A stretch of 34,944 nucleotides of DNA from Shewanella sp. SG41-4 (GTDB taxonomy: Bacteria > Pseudomonadota > Gammaproteobacteria > Enterobacterales > Shewanellaceae): the NCBI RefSeq assembly GCF_014164505.1, contig NZ_JACJFI010000014.1, forward strand, positions 1 to 34,944, written 5' to 3'. Both the position numbers and the translations under genes were made by a program. This document shows positions 8,043 through 16,038 of the stretch, one piece after another (position 1 is the first letter of the stretch; every line of letters begins with the position of its first letter). The notes beneath the pieces are model-generated. The model had not been told where the DNA came from. It did no database searches and saw only the letters and a program-made list of their open reading frames with translations.

Positions 8043-8980
8043 TCAGCTAGCTCTTCATATATCCCAATAGCCATTGTTCCAATTGTTCCATTGAATAGGC
8101 TACCAGAAATGCTCATTGAAGCTCCAACGGCATCCATTAAATGTAAACGAAATGCATGGGTAATTTGTTTACCTGTATATTTTTTTATGTTGCCTTTTCG
8201 AGCCATAGATTTTATTAATTTACCTGAAGCACCAGGTAAATTAAGGCGGGTAATTTCACGATTTAATCTCTTTTTTTCAGCACGGGATAACCCTTTTAAG
8301 ATTTCATAGGTATTCTTACTTGTACCCAACTGCATCATTTTTATTGCTTTTATTGTACTTAAAGCAGCAGCCCCAGCACCTGCAAGTGATACTAAATCCA
8401 CAGCTGAAGTGGCATTTTGATACCATTCTTGTGAGTCTAAATTATCATTTTTTTCAGGATTTTCATACGCATTATATGATCGCATCGCACCATTAATACA
8501 TTGAACAAGACCAGCAGTTGCGCCTGCTCCAGCTAAATACGTTATCGCACTACTTGTCCCACCGGTTAATGGAATAGCAGCCATACTACCAATTACAACC
8601 ATCCACCCAAGCGCAGCAGTCCCACAACTCCAAGCAGCATTTCCCAATTCACCAACTAATTTAGATTCACGGATATTACCTTGGCTACCTTTTAAATGGG
8701 AGGCAAACTCGGCCTGACTCATTAATTGAGGAGGCTCCCTTAGAACGATTTTAATCGGATTTAGCTGGCAAACAGGTTCGAATTTTCTTAATTCAATAAT
8801 GTTGTATTTGCTATCAATATAAACGATTCCTGCGCCCGCAAGACCCGGTATAGCGTCAATTTTTTTGAACAGCGTTTTTGTATCGATATTCGCCAACACT
8901 TTTTGGCTAAATTGATTGTCATAAAACGACTGAGTGCTAGATCTAAAAACAGGCTTTCCATTTACCGTGATAATTTCCAT
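8039..8980 (-). CDS. Unrecognised protein with glycine-rich hydrophobic segments, possible membrane-acting effector
   Basis: The 313-residue product has no signal peptide. Residues 1-130 look soluble and mixed alpha/beta (openings MEIITVNGKPVFRS and AGAGIVYIDSKYNIIELRKF). Residues about 133-185 form two small-residue-rich hydrophobic stretches with a TGGTSS turn, followed by a third stretch at about 213-235 (VSLAGAGAAALSTI). Then comes a basic helical part (SRAEKKRLNREITRL) and a C-terminus with SISGSLFNGTIG. The layout resembles glycine-zipper or helical-hairpin proteins that insert into membranes. GAGGGAA before the ATG and a perfect TATAAT -10 support the start. It forms an operon with the downstream membrane protein. 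I recall similar hypothetical proteins in marine gammaproteobacteria but no established function. Confidence 0.65.
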   Translation of the reverse strand: MEIITVNGKPVFRSSTQSFYDNQFSQKVLANIDTKTLFKKIDAIPGLAGAGIVYIDSKYNIIELRKFEPVCQLNPIKIVLREPPQLMSQAEFASHLKGSQGNIRESKLVGELGNAAWSCGTAALGWMVVIGSMAAIPLTGGTSSAITYLAGAGATAGLVQCINGAMRSYNAYENPEKNDNLDSQEWYQNATSAVDLVSLAGAGAAALSTIKAIKMMQLGTSKNTYEILKGLSRAEKKRLNREITRLNLPGASGKLIKSMARKGNIKKYTGKQITHAFRLHLMDAVGASMSISGSLFNGTIGTMAIGIYEELAD

Positions 8981-9015
8981 AGTTCCCTCTATGTTGCCTA
9001 ATTTTAAAATAGAGT

Positions 9016-9043
9016 ATTATACCGCTACTGAAAATACAGGCAA
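9016..9043 (-). promoter_or_regulatory. Promoter of the 8980-7533 operon
   Basis: On the minus strand TTGCCT (complement of 9038-9043) is 16 bp from a perfect TATAAT (complement of 9016-9021). It lies about 35 bases before the start codon at 8980. The operon therefore has its own promoter, separated from the acyl-CoA synthetase gene by a terminator. Confidence 0.6.
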
Positions 9044-9061
9044 TTATCACTAAGTATTACT

Positions 9062-9085
9062 AAAAAGGACGCTAATGCGTCCTTT
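9062..9085 (-). terminator. Intrinsic terminator of the acyl-CoA synthetase gene
   Basis: AAAGGACGC and GCGTCCTTT pair over a four-base loop (9-bp perfect stem, 9064-9085). On the minus strand the stem runs into a T5 tail. It lies about 20 bases beyond the stop codon. Confidence 0.85.
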
Positions 9086-9106
9086 GGTATAAAAAATGAT
9101 GGTTAA

Positions 9107-10900
9107 TTACTTGCCATACATGGCATTAATTTCACTGTGATATTTGCTGTAAATCATCTTGCGGCGTAGCTTTAATGTCGGCGTGATAAGTCCAGATTCC
9201 ATCGAAAATGCTTCATGTAATAAGGTGAATTTTTTGATTTTTTCAAACCCAGCTAGCTCATGTTGCAACTCAATTAATCGCTGCTCGAAATGAGCCACCA
9301 CTTGTGAGTGACGTAACAACTCAATTGGGTTTTCAACATGAATACCTTGCGCTTTAGCCCAAGTATTTAATGCTTCAAATGCTGGCACAATTAGGGCTGA
9401 TACATAATTGCGTGCATCGGCAACAATGGCGACTTGTTCGATAAATGGGCAACAAGCTACCTTACCTTCAACCCGCTGTGGTGCAATGTATTTACCGTTT
9501 GAAGTTTTCATTAACTCTTTAATGCGATCGGTAATATACAAGTTACCTTGCTCATCGATACGCCCTGCATCACCGGTTTTTAACCAACCGTCTTCAAAGG
9601 CGTCGGCGGTATCTTGGGGACGATTGTAATAACCGCGCATCACAGTGTCGCCACGCACTAAGATTTCATCGTCTTTGCCAAGCTTGATTTGCATAGCCTC
9701 TAGTGGCTTACCATTTGAACCTGGTACACGATTATCTAAAGTATTACAGGTTACCGTAGCGCAGGTTTCTGTCATGCCATAACCACACAATACCGGTACA
9801 CCTATACTGTGAAAAAAGCTGGCAACATTAATATCGAGCGCTGCACCGCCCACGGGCATAAACTTTAACCGGCCACCCAACACTTGCTGTAACTTGCTGT
9901 AAACCAGCTTGTTAGCCAGCTTCCACTGTGCACTTAACCACAAACTTCCTGAAGCACGGCCCTGGCTAACTTCAAATTGGCGTTTACCTACTCGCATCGC
10001 CCAAGCAAATAATGTTTGTCTCGCTTTAGGCGCTTGGCCGACTTTATCGTGCACTGCGCTGTAAATTTTTTCTAAAAATCGCGGCACGGCACACAAGGTA
10101 TGTGGTTTAACCGCAATAAGGGCTTCTTTAATTCGATTAGTGTCGTTTAAATACACATTGTGGCCGCCGCGACATAATACATACATGCTCCAACCACGCT
10201 CGAATACATGGCTAAGCGGTAAAAAGGCCAGCGACACATCACCCGCAGTAAATGGCAACTCACTGTCATGCTGTTTAATCATCGAGGCAAAATTACGGTA
10301 GTCGAGCATCACACCTTTAGGATTGCCGGTGGTGCCAGAGGTATAAATAAGCGTGAATAAGTCGTCTAGGTTGCTATTGGCGAGTCTAGTATTAAGCTCA
10401 TTGGTAATCAGCGGATTAAATTGCGCCGCTAATACCTGATCAAAATACACATGATTATCGGCATTAAGGGTAACGTTAGCATCAAAGACTACAATGTGTT
10501 GCACGCACTCAGCTTGGGCTGCCACTGTGCAAGCCATGTCGTATTGCTGTTGGTTACCAGCAAAAATTAATTTAGCTTGAGAGTCGTTAACAATGAATAC
10601 CGCTTGCTCTATGGTGCTGGTTGGATATACCGGTACCACAACATTACGAGCCTTAAGGGCGCCAATATCTGCACAGGTCCACTGTGGACAGTTTTGCGCT
10701 AAAATCACCACTTTGTCTTGCACTTGTAAGCCAAACTCAATTAACAACTGTGCGACTGAGTCTGTAACCGTATCAAATGCGCCCCACGTTACGGTATGCC
10801 AAGGTGCAGGCATATCAAAGCCTTCAAGGGCAATGTTATCGCCTAATGACTGACCTTGCTGTTGCAGGAGTCGAACTACGTGGTATTGATCTAATGACAT
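9107..10900 (-). CDS. Long-chain acyl-CoA synthetase (AMP-forming, FadD15-like)
   Basis: The product has 597 residues, the usual length for the bacterial FAA1/FadD15-like long-chain branch. It activates fatty acids with ATP and CoA, through an acyl-adenylate. The adenylate-forming motifs are all present: the phosphate loop YTSGTTGNPKG at 186-196, GYGMTE at 373-378, TGDAGRID at 442-449, and the hinge and lysine region KELMKTSNGKYIAPQRVE starting at 461. LSHVFER near 229-235 is typical of the long-chain branch. No signal peptide is seen; such proteins are cytoplasmic or peripherally bound to the inner membrane. AAGG lies upstream of the ATG. It is monocistronic. The paralogue and chain length cannot be told from sequence alone. 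Confidence 0.9.
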   Translation of the reverse strand: MSLDQYHVVRLLQQQGQSLGDNIALEGFDMPAPWHTVTWGAFDTVTDSVAQLLIEFGLQVQDKVVILAQNCPQWTCADIGALKARNVVVPVYPTSTIEQAVFIVNDSQAKLIFAGNQQQYDMACTVAAQAECVQHIVVFDANVTLNADNHVYFDQVLAAQFNPLITNELNTRLANSNLDDLFTLIYTSGTTGNPKGVMLDYRNFASMIKQHDSELPFTAGDVSLAFLPLSHVFERGWSMYVLCRGGHNVYLNDTNRIKEALIAVKPHTLCAVPRFLEKIYSAVHDKVGQAPKARQTLFAWAMRVGKRQFEVSQGRASGSLWLSAQWKLANKLVYSKLQQVLGGRLKFMPVGGAALDINVASFFHSIGVPVLCGYGMTETCATVTCNTLDNRVPGSNGKPLEAMQIKLGKDDEILVRGDTVMRGYYNRPQDTADAFEDGWLKTGDAGRIDEQGNLYITDRIKELMKTSNGKYIAPQRVEGKVACCPFIEQVAIVADARNYVSALIVPAFEALNTWAKAQGIHVENPIELLRHSQVVAHFEQRLIELQHELAGFEKIKKFTLLHEAFSMESGLITPTLKLRRKMIYSKYHSEINAMYGK

Positions 10901-10969
10901 ATGATAGTGGCCTTTTAGCTTACAAGTGTTCCGCTTTTTACATTCTACCTGAAGTCGCTAAAAACCATA

Positions 10970-10983
10970 AGAGCTTTTGCTCT
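10970..10983 (-). terminator. Weak hairpin downstream of the GntR-ABC operon
   Basis: AGAGC and GCTCT pair over an AAAA loop on the minus strand, followed after TATGG by a T run. It lies between the end of the membrane protein gene at 11027 and the acyl-CoA synthetase start, so it could end the operon. The stem is only 5 bp. Confidence 0.35.
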
Positions 10984-11026
10984 ATTTTTGAGCTTACGGT
11001 CACGTTTGTCAGTTATGCTCGATGAT

Positions 11027-12319
11027 TTACGGGGCCAAAACGCCATGTTGCCACAAACGTTTTTTACCCCACACTAATGCGCCAACACCAACAATAATTA
11101 GCGGCACATCAATAAGCAACCATACCCATAAGCTGTCACCGTCTCGCACTGCTGCAAAGCTCAACGACACCAATATCGAATGGAGTAACACTATTAGCAT
11201 TGCGGCTGTGGCTTGCAGGCTATTACGGCTTGCCGAACCCATTCCCAGCATAATCGCACAGCCCCAAAAAGTGCTTAGGCCTAAATGCAGTACAAATAAC
11301 CCGCCATATTGCGGGTCAATCAAGCTATTGGTAAAACCTAGCACGCTGACCATAGCCACTAACACAGCGATGAAACGATACTGGCTGCGGTAAAATGCAT
11401 CGCGCAATCCACTCAAGCCGCTATAACAAGGCAATAAAAACAGCGTTTCTGCCGCGCGCCAACGCTGAATTCGGCTCCAATGAACAATGGCACAACTGAT
11501 CACGGTAAATTGCACCAATAAAAATAATGCTGGTACATCAATATCAAATAGCCACGACAGCAGTATTAAACCAAGGGTGATCAACGGTAAACAAAGCAGC
11601 ATCATAGTTAACACTGGGCCGATAAAAAAGTTCATCGGATGAAACAACCGCTCAACACGAGTAATCCAGGTAAATCCTTTTATGCTCGGCAGCCACATCC
11701 AGCCCATTTGCACGGCGTTGAGGTACACCACACGCGCCTCGTTATTCCAGCTAAGTTGGCGACATAAATGGATCACCCAAGACAATAGCCCAGCAATCAG
11801 TATTAGCATCATCCACGTCGGTATCGTGAGTGTGAATTTATCTGAAAATGGCACTGTTATGAATAATAAAAACGATAAATGAAAACTGTTACTGCGCCAT
11901 AAACAGGCCCATACAAACAGCAAACTGACCACAATGGCTAGCAGTAGTCTGGGGATGACATCGTAAGCAGTAAAACCAATACAGGCAAATAGTTGTATCA
12001 ATAACATACCCACTGCGATGGACGCCGCCTGTATGAATACGTGCTTTTGATAGCCAGGTATTAGACCGGTCACCTCGGTTGCTGCTAAGCGATTAAACTG
12101 CCAAGCAATTGCCGCCCCCGTAGACAGTGTTGCCATGGAAAAAACGAGGCTAACAACCTCAGTTTTACCCGTGATAAAACACAAAAAACCCAACATTAGG
12201 CCTAATCCTGCGGCACCAATAAAACCGACACTGCCTAAGTCATATAACCACAACCGCAGCATGCCACGGTAAGGTTTACGCCATGCTGAAAGTTGACTGT
12301 TTTGCAGCGACTGATTCAT
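11027..12319 (-). CDS. Integral membrane protein, probable permease subunit of the GntR-linked ABC system
   Basis: The 430-residue product is almost entirely hydrophobic, with about ten to twelve likely membrane helices and short loops. No detailed family motif is recognised. Its ATG overlaps the stop of the ABC ATPase gene (ATGA at 12316-12319), so the two are translationally coupled. The natural reading is that this is the membrane partner of that ATPase, as in GntR-ABC operons of the YtrA type. The high helix number differs from the six helices usual for ABC-2 subunits and suggests that one chain could carry the equivalent of two. Substrate is unknown. Confidence 0.7.
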   Translation of the reverse strand: MNQSLQNSQLSAWRKPYRGMLRLWLYDLGSVGFIGAAGLGLMLGFLCFITGKTEVVSLVFSMATLSTGAAIAWQFNRLAATEVTGLIPGYQKHVFIQAASIAVGMLLIQLFACIGFTAYDVIPRLLLAIVVSLLFVWACLWRSNSFHLSFLLFITVPFSDKFTLTIPTWMMLILIAGLLSWVIHLCRQLSWNNEARVVYLNAVQMGWMWLPSIKGFTWITRVERLFHPMNFFIGPVLTMMLLCLPLITLGLILLSWLFDIDVPALFLLVQFTVISCAIVHWSRIQRWRAAETLFLLPCYSGLSGLRDAFYRSQYRFIAVLVAMVSVLGFTNSLIDPQYGGLFVLHLGLSTFWGCAIMLGMGSASRNSLQATAAMLIVLLHSILVSLSFAAVRDGDSLWVWLLIDVPLIIVGVGALVWGKKRLWQHGVLAP

Positions 12320-13185
12320 CGATGCAGCTCCATAAATAACTGTTCTAGGTTGAGTGATTTTTCACTCTGCACACCCGCAATATTCGATGGGTTACCTTGC
12401 GTATCCACCAGCACACTTTGTCCGGTTTGGCTCAATATTTTATAATGTGACGGTAACTGAGCGTTGTCGGCTAAGTTGAGTAATTTAACCTCTTCACGCA
12501 AAGCGTCGATTTCTTTAAACAGTATCAGCTGGCCTTTTTTAATTAAGGCAACATGACTGGCAACACGTTCTAAATCTGAGGTGATATGCGATGAAAATAA
12601 CACTGCAGAACCTGAATCGAGCGCGAGATCGAACAAGTCGCTCATAAACTGACGCCTGGCAATAGGATCCAAGCTGGCAACGGGTTCGTCGAGTAATAAT
12701 AAAGTTGGCCGATACGCCATAGCCATTATCAATGCTAATGATTGACGCTGGCCCACTGATAATTTTTGCACCGCTTGCGTAACATCTAAATCAAAACGTT
12801 TAAGCCAATCTTGCTCGAGTGTCATATCCCAGTTTGGATAGAAGCTACGGTGCAACTCCAATGCTTTATCAATGGTAAAGCCTTCATAACCAAAAGGCTG
12901 CTGGGGTACGTAACCAATACGTTCTTTTGCTTGAATAGATAAAGCGCTAGGCGGTTCGCCAAGGGTTGAAATATCACCTTGTTCGATGCCCACAATGCCT
13001 AATGCACAACGCATTAACGTCGATTTACCCGCACCATTTTGGCCTAATAACCCGACCACCATACCTGGATAGAGTGTCATCGATAGATCGACCAACACAG
13101 CATGACCTGCTGCAGACTTGTGTTTTGCAGCAAAGGTTTTGCTCACATGATTAAAGCGTAAAACGGGCTGCTGTTCGGATTCCAT
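12316..13185 (-). CDS. ABC transporter ATP-binding subunit, YtrB/CcmA-like
   Basis: The 289-residue product is a single ABC ATPase domain with a C-terminal extension of about 70 residues. Walker A is GQNGAGKST at 48-56, the Q-loop lies near VPQQPF, the signature is LSVGQ at 142-146, Walker B is LLLLDEP at 162-168, and the switch His is His200. It should energise transport by the membrane protein encoded next, with a four-base overlap. AGGAAG precedes the ATG. It lies 45 bases after the GntR-family gene, forming a three-gene operon. YtrA-regulated ABC systems in other bacteria respond to cell-envelope antibiotics or other envelope stress; here the signal is unknown. Confidence 0.9.
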   Translation of the reverse strand: MESEQQPVLRFNHVSKTFAAKHKSAAGHAVLVDLSMTLYPGMVVGLLGQNGAGKSTLMRCALGIVGIEQGDISTLGEPPSALSIQAKERIGYVPQQPFGYEGFTIDKALELHRSFYPNWDMTLEQDWLKRFDLDVTQAVQKLSVGQRQSLALIMAMAYRPTLLLLDEPVASLDPIARRQFMSDLFDLALDSGSAVLFSSHITSDLERVASHVALIKKGQLILFKEIDALREEVKLLNLADNAQLPSHYKILSQTGQSVLVDTQGNPSNIAGVQSEKSLNLEQLFMELHR

Positions 13186-13230
13186 TTTCGACTTCCTAGA
13201 TGATGTCCTTAAAAATTAGCTCAACTGTGG

Positions 13231-13608
13231 CTATTCTTTATTCCAAAATTGTTCCAACAATACTTGTAACTGGTCATAATCGACCCCTAACTGCCGTGCT
13301 TGCTCAACTAATGCCGTTAATTGTGGTGCCAACAAACTGCTACCAGAGTCATTATTGGCCGCGGTTCTGGCAGCCACGCGTGACGGCTGACCACGACGGC
13401 GCTCAACCCAACCTTGGTCGACAAGTTGCTGCATAGCACGTGATACCGTCATCGGGTTTACCGCTAAATGCTCGGCAAGTTGGCGCACCGAAGGCAGAAC
13501 ATCTTCGGGGTGCAATTGCCCGCCGACAATTAAGCGCACGATTTGATCGTGCAACTGTCGATAGATGGGTTCACCACTGCTGGGGTTGACATTTATTAAT
13601 TCTAACAT
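13231..13608 (-). CDS. GntR-family regulator, YtrA subfamily
   Basis: The product has 125 residues. The N-terminal winged helix spans about 12-77 (PIYRQLHDQIVRLIVGGQL, LPSVRQLAEHLAVNPMTVSRAM, LVDQGWVERRRGQPS). It is followed by only about 45 residues, partly helical, instead of a large ligand domain. That short tail is the hallmark of the YtrA subfamily, whose genes usually sit at the head of ABC transporter operons they repress. AAAGG before the ATG supports the start. The divergent region in front of it contains a palindrome and direct repeats suited to binding, so autoregulation and control of the divergent operon are both plausible. Confidence 0.9.
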   Translation of the reverse strand: MLELINVNPSSGEPIYRQLHDQIVRLIVGGQLHPEDVLPSVRQLAEHLAVNPMTVSRAMQQLVDQGWVERRRGQPSRVAARTAANNDSGSSLLAPQLTALVEQARQLGVDYDQLQVLLEQFWNKE

Positions 13609-13622
13609 TAGCCTTTAACAAC

Positions 13623-13650
13623 TGTATTAATACATTGATACACTCATACA
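13623..13650. promoter_or_regulatory. Putative GntR operator in the divergent promoter region
   Basis: A perfect palindrome TGTATTAATACA (13623-13634) overlaps the first of three 8-bp direct repeats ending in ATACA (13627-13634, 13635-13642, 13643-13650; on the minus strand TGTATTAA, TGTATCAA, TGTATGAG). YtrA-type operators are typically AT-rich palindromes with GTAT/ATAC arms. The position, 15 bases before the gntR start and 53 before the peptidase start, allows control in both directions. Confidence 0.5.
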
Positions 13651-13702
13651 CTAAGTGCTAAGGTATCATAATCGTCATGAAATGCAAAAAGGAAACGTTC
13701 CG

Positions 13703-15301
13703 ATGATCAACAGGAAGTTTATCAACACAGTCTTCGCCAAGCGGTCAACCCGCTCTGGGTTATGCCAATCGGCAACACGTACTAGCCGATGGCTCGCGGT
13801 CGCTATTGCAATTTTACTTGCCAACAATAGTTATGCTGATACATCGCAAATCAATGTGGCTGCTCCGGCTAAAACTAGTGCTTGTTACTTAGACGGTTTA
13901 GACGAGCAATTACAGTGCGGTAAAATCACTGTGCTGGAAAACCCTCAGCTACCTGACGGTAAGCAAATCGACATTCATTTTGCTATTTTGCCAGCAATTA
14001 AAAACACTCACCCAAATGAAGCGTTACTGGCAATCGCAGGCGGACCAGGCCAGTCGGCCATTGAAAATGCCGCCTTCTTTAATCGCATGTTGACCAAAGT
14101 TCGTCAGCAACGTGATATTTTACTGATTGATCAGCGTGGTACCGGTAAATCGAACATTTTATCTTGCGACGATGACACCACTGAATTACTCAGTATGAAT
14201 GATGACGATCTTGATATCATTGCCATGACAGAAAAATGCCTAGGTCAAATTGATGCCGATGTAAGCCAATACGGTAGTAATACCGCGTTAACAGACTTCG
14301 AAGCAGTACGCGAATATTTGGATTACCAAAAACTGCATTTATACGGTATTTCCTATGGAACACGTATGGCACAGCTTTATATGCGCCATTACCCAGAAGC
14401 CTTATTAACCGTGACACTAGATGGCGTAGTGCCAATGCAACAAAGTGTTGTGGCGATTGGTGACTCAATAGAACGTGGTTTAAATGTATTATGGCGCGAC
14501 TGTATAAGTACTCCTGCTTGCCAGCAACAATTTCCTGACTTGGCTGACGAATACAATAAAGTCGACCAACTGCTCGCCACCGCTCCGATAAGCCAACAAG
14601 TACGTGACCCACAAACAGATGAACTCAGCGAGTTTTTACTCACCCGCGGCAAGTTTAGCGGCGCTATTAGAATGGCGATGTACATGGCAAACATCCGTGC
14701 ACTTATCCCGCATGCTATTCATCAAGCGGCACAAGGTAATTACCAACCGATATTAGGTATTTACACATTAACTGCTGATAGCACAGGTATTGCGATGGGC
14801 ATGCACGCATCCGTTGTGTGTGGCGAAGACATTCACCGCATTACTGATCAAATGCGTAAAGATGCAAAAGAGTCGTACATCAGCGGTAATATGTTAGATG
14901 GATTAGAAAAAACCTGCCAAGCCTGGCCGATACCACAAGTAGACGACAACTTTAGTGAACCTATTCTCAGTGATATACCCACTTTATTGTTGTCTGGCGA
15001 ACTCGACCCTGCAACACCACCAAACTGGGGCGCACTGGCACAAGAAAAACTGACAAAATCAAAGCACTTCATTGCACCTTACGCAACCCATGGCGTGGCA
15101 GGCCAAAGCTGTGGCAATGACCTCGTCGCCCAGTTAGTTGACCAAGGTTCAGTAAAAGACATCAACGGTGAATGCTTACAAAAAGATGTCCGTCGTAGCT
15201 TTTACCTTAATGCCAATACCGTTGAAGCGCTACCGGTTATCGACACGCCCACTGACATAGAAACAACAGCGCCAGCGAATACCGCTGCGGATAAGGAATA
15301 G
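13703..15301 (+). CDS. Exported alpha/beta hydrolase, S33 family (prolyl or tripeptidyl aminopeptidase-like)
   Basis: From the ATG at 13703 the product has 532 residues. This start has AAAGGAAA about nine bases upstream; an upstream GTG at 13655 lacks a ribosome site and would spoil the signal sequence. Residues 28-46 form a signal peptide core ending near NSYADT. The hydrolase shows the oxyanion-side GGPGQSA (113-119), DQRGTGKS (143-150), the nucleophile elbow GISYG with Ser217 (215-219), a late aspartate in LLLSGELDPATPP, and a His in ATHGVAG. This set matches S33 peptidases related to Streptomyces tripeptidyl aminopeptidase. It is the first gene of an operon with NatA/NatB-like genes; its stop is two bases before the next ATG. 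Substrate is unknown. Confidence 0.87.
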   Translation: MINRKFINTVFAKRSTRSGLCQSATRTSRWLAVAIAILLANNSYADTSQINVAAPAKTSACYLDGLDEQLQCGKITVLENPQLPDGKQIDIHFAILPAIKNTHPNEALLAIAGGPGQSAIENAAFFNRMLTKVRQQRDILLIDQRGTGKSNILSCDDDTTELLSMNDDDLDIIAMTEKCLGQIDADVSQYGSNTALTDFEAVREYLDYQKLHLYGISYGTRMAQLYMRHYPEALLTVTLDGVVPMQQSVVAIGDSIERGLNVLWRDCISTPACQQQFPDLADEYNKVDQLLATAPISQQVRDPQTDELSEFLLTRGKFSGAIRMAMYMANIRALIPHAIHQAAQGNYQPILGIYTLTADSTGIAMGMHASVVCGEDIHRITDQMRKDAKESYISGNMLDGLEKTCQAWPIPQVDDNFSEPILSDIPTLLLSGELDPATPPNWGALAQEKLTKSKHFIAPYATHGVAGQSCGNDLVAQLVDQGSVKDINGECLQKDVRRSFYLNANTVEALPVIDTPTDIETTAPANTAADKE

Positions 15302-15303
15302 TC

Positions 15304-16038
15304 ATGATTACTGTTGCAAACTTAACCAAAAAAATTGGTGATGTGCAGGCCTTAGATAACTTAAGCTTTAGTGCTGAGAATGGCCAAATTACCGGTTTAC
15401 TTGGCCCAAATGGCGCCGGTAAAACCACCTGTTTACGCACCTTATTTGGTTTACTTAAGCCAGACTCAGGCACAGCTACCGTTGATAACATAGATGTTGC
15501 AGTTGATCCAATTGGCGCCAAAAAGCAGTTAGGCCTATTCCCCGACCCTTTTGGTTTATATGAACGCTTAAGCCCGCGTGAATACATTAGCTTCTTTGCC
15601 GAACTCAGCGGGATGTCGCGCAAACAAGCAAAAAAAGCCACCAGCGATGTGATAGCACAACTCAAGCTGGAAGACATTTGTGACCGTCGCTGCAAAGGCT
15701 TTTCTCAAGGTCAGCGGATGAAAACGGCATTAGCACAAGCCATTGTTCATAAGCCAAGTAACATCATTTTAGACGAACCTACTCGCGGGCTTGACGTAAT
15801 GAGTACCCGCTTACTGCGCGACATTTTATTGCAACTCAAAGACCAAGGTCATTGTGTGCTGTTTTCAAGCCACGTGATGCAAGAAGTCGCCGCCTTGTGT
15901 GATCGCGTTATCGTGATGGCTAATGGAAAAGTGGTTGCCATCGGTAGCCCTGACGAACTGTGTCAGCAAACAGGTAAAGACTCTCTAGAAGATGCATTTA
16001 TCGAACTTATCGGTACCGACGAAGGGATTGCAGCATAA
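15304..16038 (+). CDS. ABC transporter ATP-binding subunit, NatA-like
   Basis: The 244-residue product is a complete ABC ATPase. Walker A is GPNGAGKTT at 34-42, the signature is FSQGQ at 133-137 (degenerate, with Phe for Leu), Walker B is NIILDEP at 153-159, followed by a D-loop RGLDV and switch His190. It most resembles NatA, the ATPase of the NatAB exporter first described for sodium extrusion in Bacillus. Its ribosome site AAGGAA lies within the end of the peptidase gene, and its TAA shares one base with the ATG of the permease gene, so the three genes form one coupled operon. Substrate in this organism is not known. Confidence 0.9.
   Translation: MITVANLTKKIGDVQALDNLSFSAENGQITGLLGPNGAGKTTCLRTLFGLLKPDSGTATVDNIDVAVDPIGAKKQLGLFPDPFGLYERLSPREYISFFAELSGMSRKQAKKATSDVIAQLKLEDICDRRCKGFSQGQRMKTALAQAIVHKPSNIILDEPTRGLDVMSTRLLRDILLQLKDQGHCVLFSSHVMQEVAALCDRVIVMANGKVVAIGSPDELCQQTGKDSLEDAFIELIGTDEGIAA

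Noticed and set aside
13655..13702. Longer GTG-initiated version of the S33 peptidase
   Set aside because: It has no ribosome site and would put a polar extension before the signal peptide; the ATG at 13703 has AAAGGAAA at a proper distance.
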